A stretch of 13,677 bases of DNA from Tannerella sp. (lineage in GTDB: Bacteria > Bacteroidota > Bacteroidia > Bacteroidales > Tannerellaceae): the NCBI GenBank assembly GCA_031269635.1, contig JAISYY010000269.1, positions 1 through 13,677 of the forward strand, in the 5' to 3' direction. The notes below the pieces were generated by a model. It worked only from the letters and a program-made list of their open reading frames with translations, made no database searches and was not told the origin of the DNA. Made by a program: the position numbers and the translations under genes. This document shows, in pieces, positions 1 through 8,074 of the stretch; the first letter of the stretch is position 1; every line of letters starts with the position of its first letter.

Positions 1-1
1 T

Positions 2-571
2 AAGGCGGCAGGACTTCGCGCTTCGCTGGGAGAGATTTCAGATGCCTGCGAAGAAGTGGCAGGACGTTATAAAGCAATAATCAGAACCATATCAGGAGTG
101 TATTCATCAGAAACAAAAAGCGACGGCGACTTCAAGAAAGCCGTTGAACTGGCCGAAGAATTTGCCCGCAAGGAAGGCCGCCAGCCGCGTATCATGATCG
201 CCAAAATGGGACAGGACGGCCACGACCGCGGCGCCAAAGTAGTAGCAACGGGATATGCCGATTGCGGATTCGATGTTGACATGGGTCCCCTGTTCCAGAC
301 GCCCGAAGAAGCCGCCCGCCAAGCCGTTGAAAACGATGTCCACATATTAGGCGTCTCTTCCCTTGCCGCAGGTCACAAAACACTTGTGCCGCAGGTAATC
401 GAAGAACTGAAAAGGTTGGGACGTCCCGATATCCTGGTGATAGCAGGCGGCGTTATTCCCGCACAGGATTACGACTTCCTCTACAAAGCAGGCGTAGCAG
501 CCATCTACGGCCCCGGTACATCCGTAGCCAAAGCCGCCTGCCAGATGCTCGAAATGTTGTTGGCGGAATAA
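2..571 (+). CDS. mutB: Methylmalonyl-CoA mutase large (alpha) subunit, C-terminal part (5' end outside the window)
   Basis: This is the last 189 codons of the adenosylcobalamin-dependent mutase that interconverts (R)-methylmalonyl-CoA and succinyl-CoA, a cytoplasmic enzyme of propionate/succinate metabolism. The frame is open to the left edge, so the true start lies upstream; the full-length family is about 710-720 residues. Seen in the sequence: the linker just before the cobalamin domain (GEISDACEEVAGRYKA, then ISGVYSSE) and a complete B12-binding Rossmann-like domain. That domain has the DxHxxG motif in GQDGHDRG, whose His codon is 221-223 and supplies the lower cobalt ligand. It also has the downstream SSLAAGH and AGGVIP segments that line the nucleotide tail. 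The linker sequence before the domain favours the mutase large subunit over a stand-alone B12-binding protein. The stop is TAA at 569-571. The small subunit gene, usually upstream, is not visible. The next gene (crcB) is unrelated and separated by 177 bp. Confidence 0.95.
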   Translation, partial: KAAGLRASLGEISDACEEVAGRYKAIIRTISGVYSSETKSDGDFKKAVELAEEFARKEGRQPRIMIAKMGQDGHDRGAKVVATGYADCGFDVDMGPLFQTPEEAARQAVENDVHILGVSSLAAGHKTLVPQVIEELKRLGRPDILVIAGGVIPAQDYDFLYKAGVAAIYGPGTSVAKAACQMLEMLLAE

Positions 572-622
572 ATCCGATCTACGATATAGCGTCGAGAGGC
601 TGTGTCGAAAGTCCTTCGGAAT

Positions 623-653
623 GTCATTACGAACCCGCAGGGTGAAGCAATCC
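623..653. repeat. Putative dispersed palindromic repeat unit
   Basis: A 31-bp stretch in the gap between the mutase gene and crcB runs GTCATTAC-GA-ACCC-gca-GGGT-GAA-GCAATCC. The inner arms ACCC/GGGT pair perfectly around a 3-nt loop, and the outer arms ATTAC/GCAAT pair with one mismatch. It resembles the 'GTCATTGCGA...GAAGCAATCC' intergenic repeats that I know from many bacterial genomes, but only one copy lies in this window. Repeat status therefore rests on recognition, not on counting. The rest of 572-748 is AT-rich and holds no gene, no convincing promoter and no terminator that I can identify. Confidence 0.4.
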
Positions 654-748
654 GGATCGTCATTTTTGTTTGTTTAAAATCTTGCAATGATGGCAGCATG
701 GAATTAATTAACGATAGTTTATTATACGGTTAATTTATTTGTTCAATT

Positions 749-1120
749 ATGATGAAGGAAATGTTGTTAGTCGGTTTGGGAGGAGGCGCCGGGAGTATCC
801 TGCGGTATCTCGGCGCCGTTTATGCAGGTAAGATGTTCCATACAGATTTTCCGGCGGGGACTTTTTTTGTGAATGTGCTTGGGTGTTTTATTATAGGATT
901 GTTGACGGGCCTTATCGAACATCAGCACTTGCTGAGTGTAAATCACCGGCTTTTGTTTATCACCGGCTTTTGTGGAGGCTTTACAACATTTTCCGCTTTC
1001 TCGGCCGAAAGTTTGCGGCTGTTCGAGTCCGGCAATTCATTAGTGGGAATGTTGTATATTGCCGTTAGCGTATTAGTGGGGGTACTGGCTGTCTGGCTGG
1101 GAATTTGGTTGTTAAAATAG
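749..1120 (+). CDS. crcB: Fluoride efflux channel CrcB/FluC
   Basis: A 123-residue inner-membrane protein, the usual length for a single-domain Fluc/CrcB subunit. The family forms dual-topology dimers that let fluoride leak out of the cytoplasm. Seen in the sequence: four hydrophobic helices, an N-terminal glycine-rich stretch followed by Arg-Tyr (GGGAGSILRY, residues 11-20), a conserved Asn in helix 2 (N42 in FVNVLGC), and the family signature GFCGGFTTFSAFS at residues 73-85. The Phe residues in this signature match the pore 'Phe box'. Translation can start at the ATG at 749 or at the next codon, ATG 752. The product is the same apart from one Met. The gene stands between unrelated genes and is probably transcribed alone. 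I looked for a fluoride riboswitch in the 177 bp upstream and could not recognise one. Confidence 0.93.
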   Translation: MMKEMLLVGLGGGAGSILRYLGAVYAGKMFHTDFPAGTFFVNVLGCFIIGLLTGLIEHQHLLSVNHRLLFITGFCGGFTTFSAFSAESLRLFESGNSLVGMLYIAVSVLVGVLAVWLGIWLLK

Positions 1121-1177
1121 CCGTATTTTTCTCCCGTCCCGGCTGTTCATGTTAGTTAGTTGTTAACAGATTATACG

Positions 1178-1708
1178 ATGCATCAACTTTTCAACGACAT
1201 ATACAGGCAATATTATCGAAAGTCGGTTTTATTTGTCAAATCATACGTCAGGGATGAAATGGCGGCTGAAGACATTGTATCGGAATCAATGCTAAACCTT
1301 TGGAACGTGCTCAAGAGAGAGACCGTGGTCAATCCGCAGGCCCTGCTGCTCTCCATTCTGCGAAACGCTGCATTAAACTTTCTGAAACGTCAGACTGTTG
1401 AGCAGGAAGTCATGGAAAATATAGCCCTGTGGATGACCAACGACCTGCACCACCGCATAAACACGCTCGAAGCCTGCGAACCTGAAGAAATCTATGCGAC
1501 CGAAATAACCCAAATCGTAGAGAGAACGCTGTCGTCTCTCTCCCCGCAAACGCGCCGTGTCTTCGAAATGAGGCGCTACGATACCCTGTCGGTTAAAAAA
1601 ATAGCCGAAATACTCTCCATGCCCCCGAAAACTATCGAATACCACCTCACGAAAGCGCTTAAAGCGCTACGGATAGCCCTGAGAGACTATATTACTGTTT
1701 TTTTCTGA
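1178..1708 (+). CDS. RNA polymerase ECF-type sigma-70 factor
   Basis: A 176-residue cytoplasmic sigma factor with the two-domain ECF layout. Region 2 spans roughly residues 10-72 (FVKSYVRDEMAAEDIVSESM, then the LNLW core-binding part). Region 4 spans roughly 112-168, where LSPQTRRVFEMRRY leads into a helix-turn-helix around VKKIAEILSMPPKTIEYHLT. Region 3 is absent, as in all ECF factors. The ATG at 1178 is preferred over an upstream in-frame TTG at 1160, which would only add LTDYT-type residues without family similarity. The gene sits 57 bp after crcB and 100 bp before a FecR-like anti-sigma gene that precedes an STN-bearing SusC. This is the standard order of Bacteroidota trans-envelope sigma/anti-sigma loci. 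It likely directs transcription of the cluster when released by the anti-sigma factor. The ligand that triggers this is unknown. Confidence 0.93.
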   Translation: MHQLFNDIYRQYYRKSVLFVKSYVRDEMAAEDIVSESMLNLWNVLKRETVVNPQALLLSILRNAALNFLKRQTVEQEVMENIALWMTNDLHHRINTLEACEPEEIYATEITQIVERTLSSLSPQTRRVFEMRRYDTLSVKKIAEILSMPPKTIEYHLTKALKALRIALRDYITVFF

Positions 1709-1775
1709 TTAATGGAAAAGTTCTGCTTGTTGGAACTGGTTTTGATTTTTTTTCAAAATTATCCCAACTCAATTT

Positions 1776-1801
1776 AGGGATTTTGGCCGTCCGATTGTCT
1801 A
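1776..1801 (+). promoter_or_regulatory. Candidate ECF-type promoter in front of the anti-sigma gene
   Basis: AGGGATTTT at 1776-1784 and GTCTA at 1797-1801 are arranged like an ECF -35/-10 pair. Fifteen bases separate GGGAT from GTC, close to the 16-17 nt usual for GGAAC...GTC promoters. I recall similar GGGATTTT...TTGTCTAT stretches just before FecR genes in other Bacteroidales, but could not check this. If real, transcription would start at about 1806-1809, right at the fecR ATG. Autoregulation by the upstream sigma factor is an inference. Confidence 0.4.
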
Positions 1802-1808
1802 TTATAGT

Positions 1809-2747
1809 ATGGACAGAGAATTACTACAACGATATGTGGAAGGAAACGTCACGCCGGAGGAGGTCAAATTAGTGACTGACTGGTTGGACGCAAGTGAAGA
1901 TAATGTGCGTGAATACGTGTCATTGCATAAGATTTATGATAATATCCTGTGGAATGAGACAGGACGGCAACAGCCGGTTTTGCAACGCAAGAAATCCTTA
2001 GCATATATAATTGCCTTCGAATGTGCACGGATTGCAGCCATTTTCATAGCCGTATTCCTGGTCGTTCGCTATATGGACAGGGCGTCGGAAAAGACGCCTC
2101 CGGCTGTGTATCATACCCTTTTTGTCCCCGCCGGACAACGCGCCGAACTGACGCTTTCCGACGGGACCGGCGTATGGTTAAACGCGCAGAGCCGCCTGGT
2201 TTATCCCGCTGTGTTTGAAAAGGGAAAACGCGAAGTCATCCTCGACGGCGAAGGCTATTTTGAAGTTGCACACGATGAAACCCAGCCTTTTACGGTAAAA
2301 ACGAAAATAATGGACATTCTGGTACTTGGCACCGAATTTAATGTCATTGCTTATGACGCCCGTTCCCAGACCGAAGTAGCCCTGCTGAAAGGAAATGTCG
2401 CCCTGAAACCCGTGGGAACGGATCGGATTCGCCGGATGAATCCCGGCGAATGTGTCCGGTGGAATGACGGCGTCTTTTCCGCTTCCGCTATCGGCAATTA
2501 CGATTATTTCAAGTGGAAGGAAGGACTGCTTTGTTTCGACAATGCGGCAGTCGGCACTATTTTGGAAAAGCTCGAACTTTATTTCGACGTGAACATTAAC
2601 GTGAAAAAACAAAAACTCCTGGACTACCACTACACCGGCAAATTTCGCGTCAAGGACGGCGTCGAACAAGTGCTGAAAGTATTGCAACTCGAACATAAAT
2701 TTACCTATACGAGAGATTCCGAACGAAATGCAATAACCATTAAATGA
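1809..2747 (+). CDS. FecR-like transmembrane anti-sigma factor
   Basis: A 312-residue inner-membrane anti-sigma factor, partner of the ECF sigma factor encoded just upstream. Domains in order: a short cytoplasmic N-terminal sigma-binding part (about residues 1-60); one membrane helix (about 64-88, rich in Ile, Ala, Phe and Val and ending at RYMDR); a periplasmic FecR domain (about 104-200, with FVPAGQRAELTLSDGT and VWLNAQSRLVYP, then GEGYFEVAHD and VLGTEFNV); and a C-terminal DUF4974-type domain (about 243-311). In this family the C-terminal domain is thought to contact the STN domain of the cognate SusC-type transporter. The ATG at 1809 follows a candidate ECF promoter so closely that the mRNA may be almost leaderless. 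The 140-bp gap to susC holds two dyads. Binding of the upstream sigma factor is inferred from gene order and family knowledge. Confidence 0.92.
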   Translation: MDRELLQRYVEGNVTPEEVKLVTDWLDASEDNVREYVSLHKIYDNILWNETGRQQPVLQRKKSLAYIIAFECARIAAIFIAVFLVVRYMDRASEKTPPAVYHTLFVPAGQRAELTLSDGTGVWLNAQSRLVYPAVFEKGKREVILDGEGYFEVAHDETQPFTVKTKIMDILVLGTEFNVIAYDARSQTEVALLKGNVALKPVGTDRIRRMNPGECVRWNDGVFSASAIGNYDYFKWKEGLLCFDNAAVGTILEKLELYFDVNINVKKQKLLDYHYTGKFRVKDGVEQVLKVLQLEHKFTYTRDSERNAITIK

Positions 2748-2791
2748 AAAATGCCTATGGAAAACGATAGATGAAAAACAGCAACAAAAAA

Positions 2792-2823
2792 CGGACGGAG
2801 TATGCGTCAACATTCTCCCGCCG
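2792..2823 (+). promoter_or_regulatory. RNA hairpin between the anti-sigma and susC genes
   Basis: The arms CGGACGGAGTATG (2792-2804) and CATTCTCCCGCCG (2811-2823) pair at 10 of 13 positions around a 6-nt loop, CGTCAA. No T-run follows, so it is not a classical intrinsic terminator. A hairpin of the same kind (GGAG...ATG / CAT...CTCC) in the same place is, to my recollection, common between fecR and susC genes of Bacteroides. It may cause partial termination or stabilise the 5' end of susC mRNA. That role is inference. Confidence 0.45.
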
Positions 2824-2831
2824 AAAAAAAC

Positions 2832-2850
2832 GTCAGTCTATCAGACCGAC
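2832..2850. promoter_or_regulatory. Short dyad upstream of susC
   Basis: GTCAGTCT (2832-2839) and AGACCGAC (2843-2850) are inverted with 7 of 8 positions matching around ATC. It lies 38 bp before the susC start codon. It could be an operator half-site pair or a small RNA hairpin. Its GTCTAT core also occurs in the candidate promoter before the anti-sigma gene (1797-1802), though no matching -35 element is present here. Confidence 0.25.
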
Positions 2851-2887
2851 AACAAGAATTTTCTAATCAGTACGTATTATTTGAAGA

Positions 2888-5800
2888 ATGTATAAATCTA
2901 TGAAAAAAGAACATAGCGGGTTAACTTATACCCCATTATTATTGGAAATTAAACATTTATTTGGAGTTATGAAATTAAGTTTCATTTTATTGATAGCATG
3001 CGTTTCTCTTACATTCGCTACGGAAGCAACTTCGCAGACTGCCCGCGTTAACATCCGTGTGAATAACCAGCCGGCCAGGACGATTATGAACCAGATCGAA
3101 AACCAGACTGATTATCTGTTCGTCTATAACCATGAAAATGTCGATGTGTCGCGCAGAGTTTCGCTAAAGGCATCAAACGTTCCTGTTGCACAAGTGTTGG
3201 CGCAGGTATTCGGGCAGACGGACATAATCTACGCAATGGAAGGGAACAATATCCTCCTGATGAAACGCAACGAGCCGTTCGAACGGCAGCAGGACGCCCG
3301 GCAGATCACCGGGAGTGTAGTCGACGAGACCGGCGAAGCGGTTATCGGGGCAAACGTTATTGAGAAAGGTACTGCAAACGGAACGGTGACGGATATCGAC
3401 GGGAAATTCTCCCTGACCGTCCGTAACAGCGTCGTATTGCAAATATCCTATGTCGGGTATGTCACACAGGAGATAACAGTCAGCGAACAGACAACGACTG
3501 TTAACGTCATACTGAACGAATATGTCAGTATGATGGATGAGATCGTCGTTACGGCGCTTGGTTTGCAGCGAGAGAAAAAAGCGCTGGGTTATGCCGTGCA
3601 GGACATTAAGGGCGATGCTATCGCGCAAAGCAGGGAACAGGACGTGGTCAACGCCTTGAACGGACGCGTCTCCGGCGTGCATATCACGCATGGCGGCGGC
3701 GGTCTTGACGGCGGCGGGTCGCGCATTGTGATTCGCGGGGAAAATTCCATGTCGGGCAACAATACGCCCCTGTTCGTTATCGACGGCGTACCGGGTAATG
3801 CCGGCGACGTGGCGGCTGACGACATCGAAAGCATTTCCGTATTGAAGGGGCCGGCAGCTTCGGCTTTGTACGGTTCGCGTGCACTGGCCGGCGTGGTGCT
3901 GATTACTACCAAATCAGGCAAGCAGGATACGGGATTGCACGTAGAAGTCAATTCTAATGCCATGTGGCAAAATCCGCTGGTCTTGCCGGAATACCAGTCC
4001 GACTACGGGCAGGGGCAAGGCGGCAAGTACGAATTTAACAATTCACAGGCTTGGGGTGCGAATCTCAACGGAACCGGATATGACAATATCATCCGGGATT
4101 TCTATGATACGGGGTATATCCTGACCAACAACGCTTCTGTCTCTAAAACTACCGACAGGAACAATCTCCGGCTGTCATATACGAACATCACCCAGAAAGG
4201 AATCATACCCAACACCGACTTGACGAACAACCGTTTCGACCTGTTCACCTCTTGGGAACTGTTCCATAATTTCAAGGTAAATGCGAACGTGAAATTCATC
4301 CGTAAAAATTCAGGTAACGACCAGGATCCCAATCCGTACCAGTGGCCGGCCAGTGTGAATCTGAACGACTTGAAAGACTATTGGGAGACGCCGGGGGAGA
4401 AACAAAAAATCTTCCGTTACGAGAATGACAATCCCTATTTCGCATTGTACGAAAACCTGCATCCGTGGGAAAACGAACGCTGGTTTACGAACGTGTCGGC
4501 AGAATACGACTTCCTGAAATACTTCTCGGCAATGGCGCGTATGAGCTACATTTCCGAATCCGGCCAGGACGAATGGTTCGTACATCCCGCTTCGGAAGGT
4601 TTTGACAACAGTCATTCCCGGAAGGACGGCGGCTACTCCACCCGGATGAAGCGGGGCAAGGAGATGAACGCCGACTTCCTGCTTTCATACGAAAACCGGT
4701 TTGCGGGCGACAACCTGTTCCTGAAGGCCTCCTTCGGTGGCAATCATGCCTACACATCGTGGAACAACGAAATATACGGGAAGACCTACCAGTTGCTCTC
4801 CGGCGTACCGATATATACGCTCGGCAACTATCAGACTTACCCCCGTGTGACCAGCAACTACGGCCCGGACAAGATTATCAACTCACTGTATGCTTTCGTA
4901 AACCTGGGATACAGGAACATGCTGTACATGGACATTACCGGCCGCAACGACTGGTCGTCGACACTGCCGAAAAGTAACAATTCCTACTTCTATCCGTCGG
5001 TATCGCTGAGCGGGATTCTGACGGAAATGTTCGACCTGCCTGAGGCTATCTCTTTCTGGAAAGTGCGTACCAGCTATGCCAGCGTCGGTAATGACACCTA
5101 TCCCGGACAATTACAGCCTGACTTCTATTTCACCGAAGGTACGGGCGGTATTGCAGGCATCTCGGAAGGCGGTATCAAACGCGAATACAACCTGAAACCG
5201 GAACTGGCTTCCTCCTTTGAAGCCGGCACCGACCTCCGCCTGTTCAACAGCCGGCTGGAACTGGACGTAAATTATTACAACACCATTACCCGCAACCAGA
5301 TATGGAACGTGCGCGTATCCAACATTTCGGGATACAGCTATGCCATGAAAAATGCCGGCAAGGTGAGCAGTCACGGGCTGGAAGTCAGTCTGAGCGGCGA
5401 CCCCGTCAGGACGAAGGATTTCAACTGGCGTACGGGTTTCAACTGGTCGTTCGACCGTTCGTATATTGATGAACTTGATCCTGCCAATCCGGACCTGATC
5501 TTTACCGTTAAGATCGCCGAAGGGATGTACACCCACGACAAACTGGGCGAACGTCGCGGAGCGCTCTATTCCCGGTATGCCAAGAAGTTTGTTTACGATC
5601 CCGCCGTTCATTCGCCTGACCTGGCGGCTTACGACGGCGCCATTCTGCACGACCAGGCCAAGAAGGTTCAGCGTTCCGAAGACTTGGCCGTACTGGGCAA
5701 TTACAATCCGGACTGGATCGGATCGTGGCATAACACGTTCCAGTGGAAAGGCTTAACCCTCACGACGCTTTTTACGTGCAATTACGGCAATGACTTTTTT

Positions 5801-6268
5801 GCCAGCTTCGAAAAGGCATACTATCGTTACGGATATGCTCCCCAGACAGGTATTGACCGCAACAATGGAGGCGTCCTGCCGGTAAACGAATTGTGGGATG
5901 ACCCGGACAGGGGTATTCATCCCTTCGGCCCCGGCGACGAAATCGAACCTGAAACTTATTATAAGGAACATATCGGCGACGGTGAAAACAACGACTACTG
6001 GATATGCGACGGCTCTTTCGTCAAACTCAAGGAGGCGACGCTGACCTATTCCTTGCCGAAAAATTGGCTCGATCGCTCCTTTATCAAAGGTCTCTCCGTC
6101 TCCCTGATTGGCCGCGACCTGGCCGTATGGAGTAAAGTGAAATGGGTTGATCCGGAAATCTACGGTTACGACGACGAAAACAAGGGCATCAAAGTACCCG
6201 GTGCATCCAAGACCGGAGGTATTCCGAGCGCCCGCAACATCGGCTTTTCCGTTAAACTTCAATTTTAA
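2888..6268 (+). CDS. SusC/RagA-family TonB-linked outer-membrane transporter with N-terminal STN signalling domain
   Basis: A 1126-residue outer-membrane protein expected to import an unidentified ligand, driven by TonB, with the SusD-like protein downstream as its lid. Layout: a 27-residue hydrophilic extension; a signal peptide starting at M28 (KLSFILLIACVSLTFA); an STN/secretin-like domain (about 52-127); a carboxypeptidase-regulatory-like beta domain (about 139-212, ITGSVVDETGEAVIGANV); a TonB-box-like DEIVVTALG (217-225); a plug (about 228-342, including NGRVSGV and GSRALAGVVLITTK); and a 22-strand-type barrel ending in Phe (NIGFSVKLQF). The STN domain marks it as a signalling transporter coupled to the anti-sigma factor upstream. 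Starts at 2888, 2900 (M5) and 2969 (M28) are all possible. I kept the longest because N-terminal extensions are common in this subgroup. The susD gene follows after 30 bp, so the two are co-transcribed. No degradative enzyme is nearby, so sugar, peptide or another ligand cannot be told apart. Confidence 0.95.
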   Translation: MYKSMKKEHSGLTYTPLLLEIKHLFGVMKLSFILLIACVSLTFATEATSQTARVNIRVNNQPARTIMNQIENQTDYLFVYNHENVDVSRRVSLKASNVPVAQVLAQVFGQTDIIYAMEGNNILLMKRNEPFERQQDARQITGSVVDETGEAVIGANVIEKGTANGTVTDIDGKFSLTVRNSVVLQISYVGYVTQEITVSEQTTTVNVILNEYVSMMDEIVVTALGLQREKKALGYAVQDIKGDAIAQSREQDVVNALNGRVSGVHITHGGGGLDGGGSRIVIRGENSMSGNNTPLFVIDGVPGNAGDVAADDIESISVLKGPAASALYGSRALAGVVLITTKSGKQDTGLHVEVNSNAMWQNPLVLPEYQSDYGQGQGGKYEFNNSQAWGANLNGTGYDNIIRDFYDTGYILTNNASVSKTTDRNNLRLSYTNITQKGIIPNTDLTNNRFDLFTSWELFHNFKVNANVKFIRKNSGNDQDPNPYQWPASVNLNDLKDYWETPGEKQKIFRYENDNPYFALYENLHPWENERWFTNVSAEYDFLKYFSAMARMSYISESGQDEWFVHPASEGFDNSHSRKDGGYSTRMKRGKEMNADFLLSYENRFAGDNLFLKASFGGNHAYTSWNNEIYGKTYQLLSGVPIYTLGNYQTYPRVTSNYGPDKIINSLYAFVNLGYRNMLYMDITGRNDWSSTLPKSNNSYFYPSVSLSGILTEMFDLPEAISFWKVRTSYASVGNDTYPGQLQPDFYFTEGTGGIAGISEGGIKREYNLKPELASSFEAGTDLRLFNSRLELDVNYYNTITRNQIWNVRVSNISGYSYAMKNAGKVSSHGLEVSLSGDPVRTKDFNWRTGFNWSFDRSYIDELDPANPDLIFTVKIAEGMYTHDKLGERRGALYSRYAKKFVYDPAVHSPDLAAYDGAILHDQAKKVQRSEDLAVLGNYNPDWIGSWHNTFQWKGLTLTTLFTCNYGNDFFASFEKAYYRYGYAPQTGIDRNNGGVLPVNELWDDPDRGIHPFGPGDEIEPETYYKEHIGDGENNDYWICDGSFVKLKEATLTYSLPKNWLDRSFIKGLSVSLIGRDLAVWSKVKWVDPEIYGYDDENKGIKVPGASKTGGIPSARNIGFSVKLQF

Positions 6269-6298
6269 TCATGTTGAATCCTCAAAAACAAATTTATT

Positions 6299-8050
6299 AT
6301 GTACAGGATCTGTTTTATTATTAGTATATGTATGAGTGTCCTGGTTGCAGGATGCGACACGTGGTCGGACGATTTTAACGACAACAAAAACATTCCGAAG
6401 GTGCTTTCCAACGATCCTTCATCATTCATGGGCGCCGTGCTGAACGGTCCGTTCCGCGACAATTCCGAATGGGTAGCCCTCCAGAGCGTGCAGCCGGTCG
6501 TGGGTACAATCGGGCGGACACGTTCCCTGAGTCAGGGCGGACGCCACCGCGCATGGCACGACTTCGACGGCAAGGTGTGGCCGGTATGCTATCCCACGCT
6601 CCCCAACGTGAAGAACGTGCGCAATGCGGCCATTGCTTCCGGGCAATCGCAGTACGTCGCCGTAGCCGACATCTGGGAATCGTGGATCATGTTTACCATG
6701 ACTACTTTTTATGGTGATATTCCTTATTTCGCAGCCGTCGAGGATACGCTGGTCTTTACCGTAGATTACGACAGGCAGGCGGAAATCTATCCGGCTATCC
6801 TGGAGAAGCTCCGGAACGCAAGCGAACTGATTGCCGCTAATCCGGCCGACGTCGATGCCAATTCGGATTACCTCTATGCCGGCGACATCCGCAAGTGGCA
6901 GAAATTTGCCAATACACTTCGCGTGCGGATGTGCATGCACATGTACAATGCCGCTCCCGACCAGGCGAAAAGTATCCTGAACGAGATATTGGCCGACCCG
7001 CAGCGTTATCCGGTCTTTGAATCGAACGGCGACAACTGCGCGATGCACTACGACGGTAGCAGCGACGACCGCAGTTCGGAATTTTACCGCAGCCCGTCGA
7101 CCTGGTCGGAAAACTGCCTGATAAGTAACGTGCTGGTCGAGCGGCTGGTCTCGCTGAAAGACCCGCGTCTGCCGCTCTATGCCTACCCGGTGAGGAAGGT
7201 ACATACGGAAGATAATTACATCAAGCCGGGCAATCCCGGCCCGGTGAAATACTTGGGTCATATCTACGGCCTCACGGTCAGCGATGCGGACGCCACGGCC
7301 TGGAACGGCGGACTTGAATACAGTTCGGCGGTAGGCCCCTGGTTCCGTCACCTGGACGCCGAGGGTAACCGGACGGAAGAAACCAAAAAGACGCCGCTTT
7401 TCTTAGTTACTTATCCCGAACTGTTATTCCTGCTGGCCGAAGCTGCCCAGCGCGGCATCATCGCCGGCGATGCGAAGGCGTATTACGAAACCGGCGTGAA
7501 AGCGGCCTTTGAGCAGTACGGCGCAACGTTTTCCGGCGAAGGATATGCCGGTGCGTATGCCGGCCAGGGGTTAAGTTCGGATATCGAGTATTTGCAACAG
7601 CCGCAAGTGAGCTGGGACGGTGGGCGCGACAGGTTGACGCTGATCGCCGAGCAGAAGTGGATTGCACTTTTCAACGTGCCTTTTGAAAATTATTTCGACC
7701 ACCGCCGCACGATGCTCCCCAAGTTGAGCTGTTCCGCTTTGGCGGCAACCTATAACGACGGTAGCGGCACCAAATTCCCTGCCCGCGCCGATTATCCCGC
7801 CTCCGAAGAACAGAGCAACGCCGAAGGCTGGGCGAAGGCGCGCGCCACAGGTTTTGACATCCCCATCACCGGCGATAACAACCGTACGCTGGCCAGGATG
7901 TGGCTGATCAGCAACCCGGCCTGCCCCGACCTCCAGATGCCCGTCTTCCGGGAACCTCTGCGGGCGCAGGGCGAACATCCCGGCGGTGAAAACTTCAACG
8001 CCTGGTATCAGGCGCACCGGCAGGAGTTATATTGGTGGGAATACGAGTGA
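6299..8050 (+). CDS. SusD/RagB-family surface lipoprotein (SusD-like_2 type)
   Basis: A 583-residue lipoprotein that should sit on the outer-membrane surface as the hinged ligand-capturing lid of the SusC transporter encoded 30 bp upstream. Seen in the sequence: a hydrophobic signal peptide with lipobox VAGC, acylated Cys at residue 19, followed by an acidic stretch (DTWSDDFND) compatible with the surface-export signal of Bacteroidota lipoproteins. It has the helical TPR-like SusD fold signatures typical of the SusD-like_2 group, such as YPELLFLLAEAAQRG and, near the C-terminus, QKWIALFNVPFENYFDHRRT. Length is normal and the frame is intact. The gene ends the + operon, and a strong terminator begins 24 bp after its stop. 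Ligand specificity cannot be read from sequence, since SusD binding sites vary widely. Confidence 0.93.
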   Translation: MYRICFIISICMSVLVAGCDTWSDDFNDNKNIPKVLSNDPSSFMGAVLNGPFRDNSEWVALQSVQPVVGTIGRTRSLSQGGRHRAWHDFDGKVWPVCYPTLPNVKNVRNAAIASGQSQYVAVADIWESWIMFTMTTFYGDIPYFAAVEDTLVFTVDYDRQAEIYPAILEKLRNASELIAANPADVDANSDYLYAGDIRKWQKFANTLRVRMCMHMYNAAPDQAKSILNEILADPQRYPVFESNGDNCAMHYDGSSDDRSSEFYRSPSTWSENCLISNVLVERLVSLKDPRLPLYAYPVRKVHTEDNYIKPGNPGPVKYLGHIYGLTVSDADATAWNGGLEYSSAVGPWFRHLDAEGNRTEETKKTPLFLVTYPELLFLLAEAAQRGIIAGDAKAYYETGVKAAFEQYGATFSGEGYAGAYAGQGLSSDIEYLQQPQVSWDGGRDRLTLIAEQKWIALFNVPFENYFDHRRTMLPKLSCSALAATYNDGSGTKFPARADYPASEEQSNAEGWAKARATGFDIPITGDNNRTLARMWLISNPACPDLQMPVFREPLRAQGEHPGGENFNAWYQAHRQELYWWEYE

Positions 8051-8074
8051 TTTCAAGTTTCCACGAGAGGAGGG

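Noticed and set aside
572..748. Fluoride riboswitch before crcB
   Set aside because: I could not find the conserved pseudoknot-forming segments of the crcB motif. A covariance-model search would settle it.
1160..1177. Upstream TTG start for the ECF sigma factor
   Set aside because: The six extra residues add nothing family-like and an ATG lies in frame at 1178.
1732..1736. GGAAC word as the -35 of an ECF promoter
   Set aside because: No GTC-type -10 lies 16-17 nt downstream, as the region there is a T-run. The GGGATTTT/GTCTA pair further downstream fits better.
2771..2866. A 31-codon basic open reading frame between the anti-sigma and susC genes
   Set aside because: It overlaps both dyads, has no clear ribosome binding site, and its composition simply reflects A-rich DNA. 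There is no independent support for translation.
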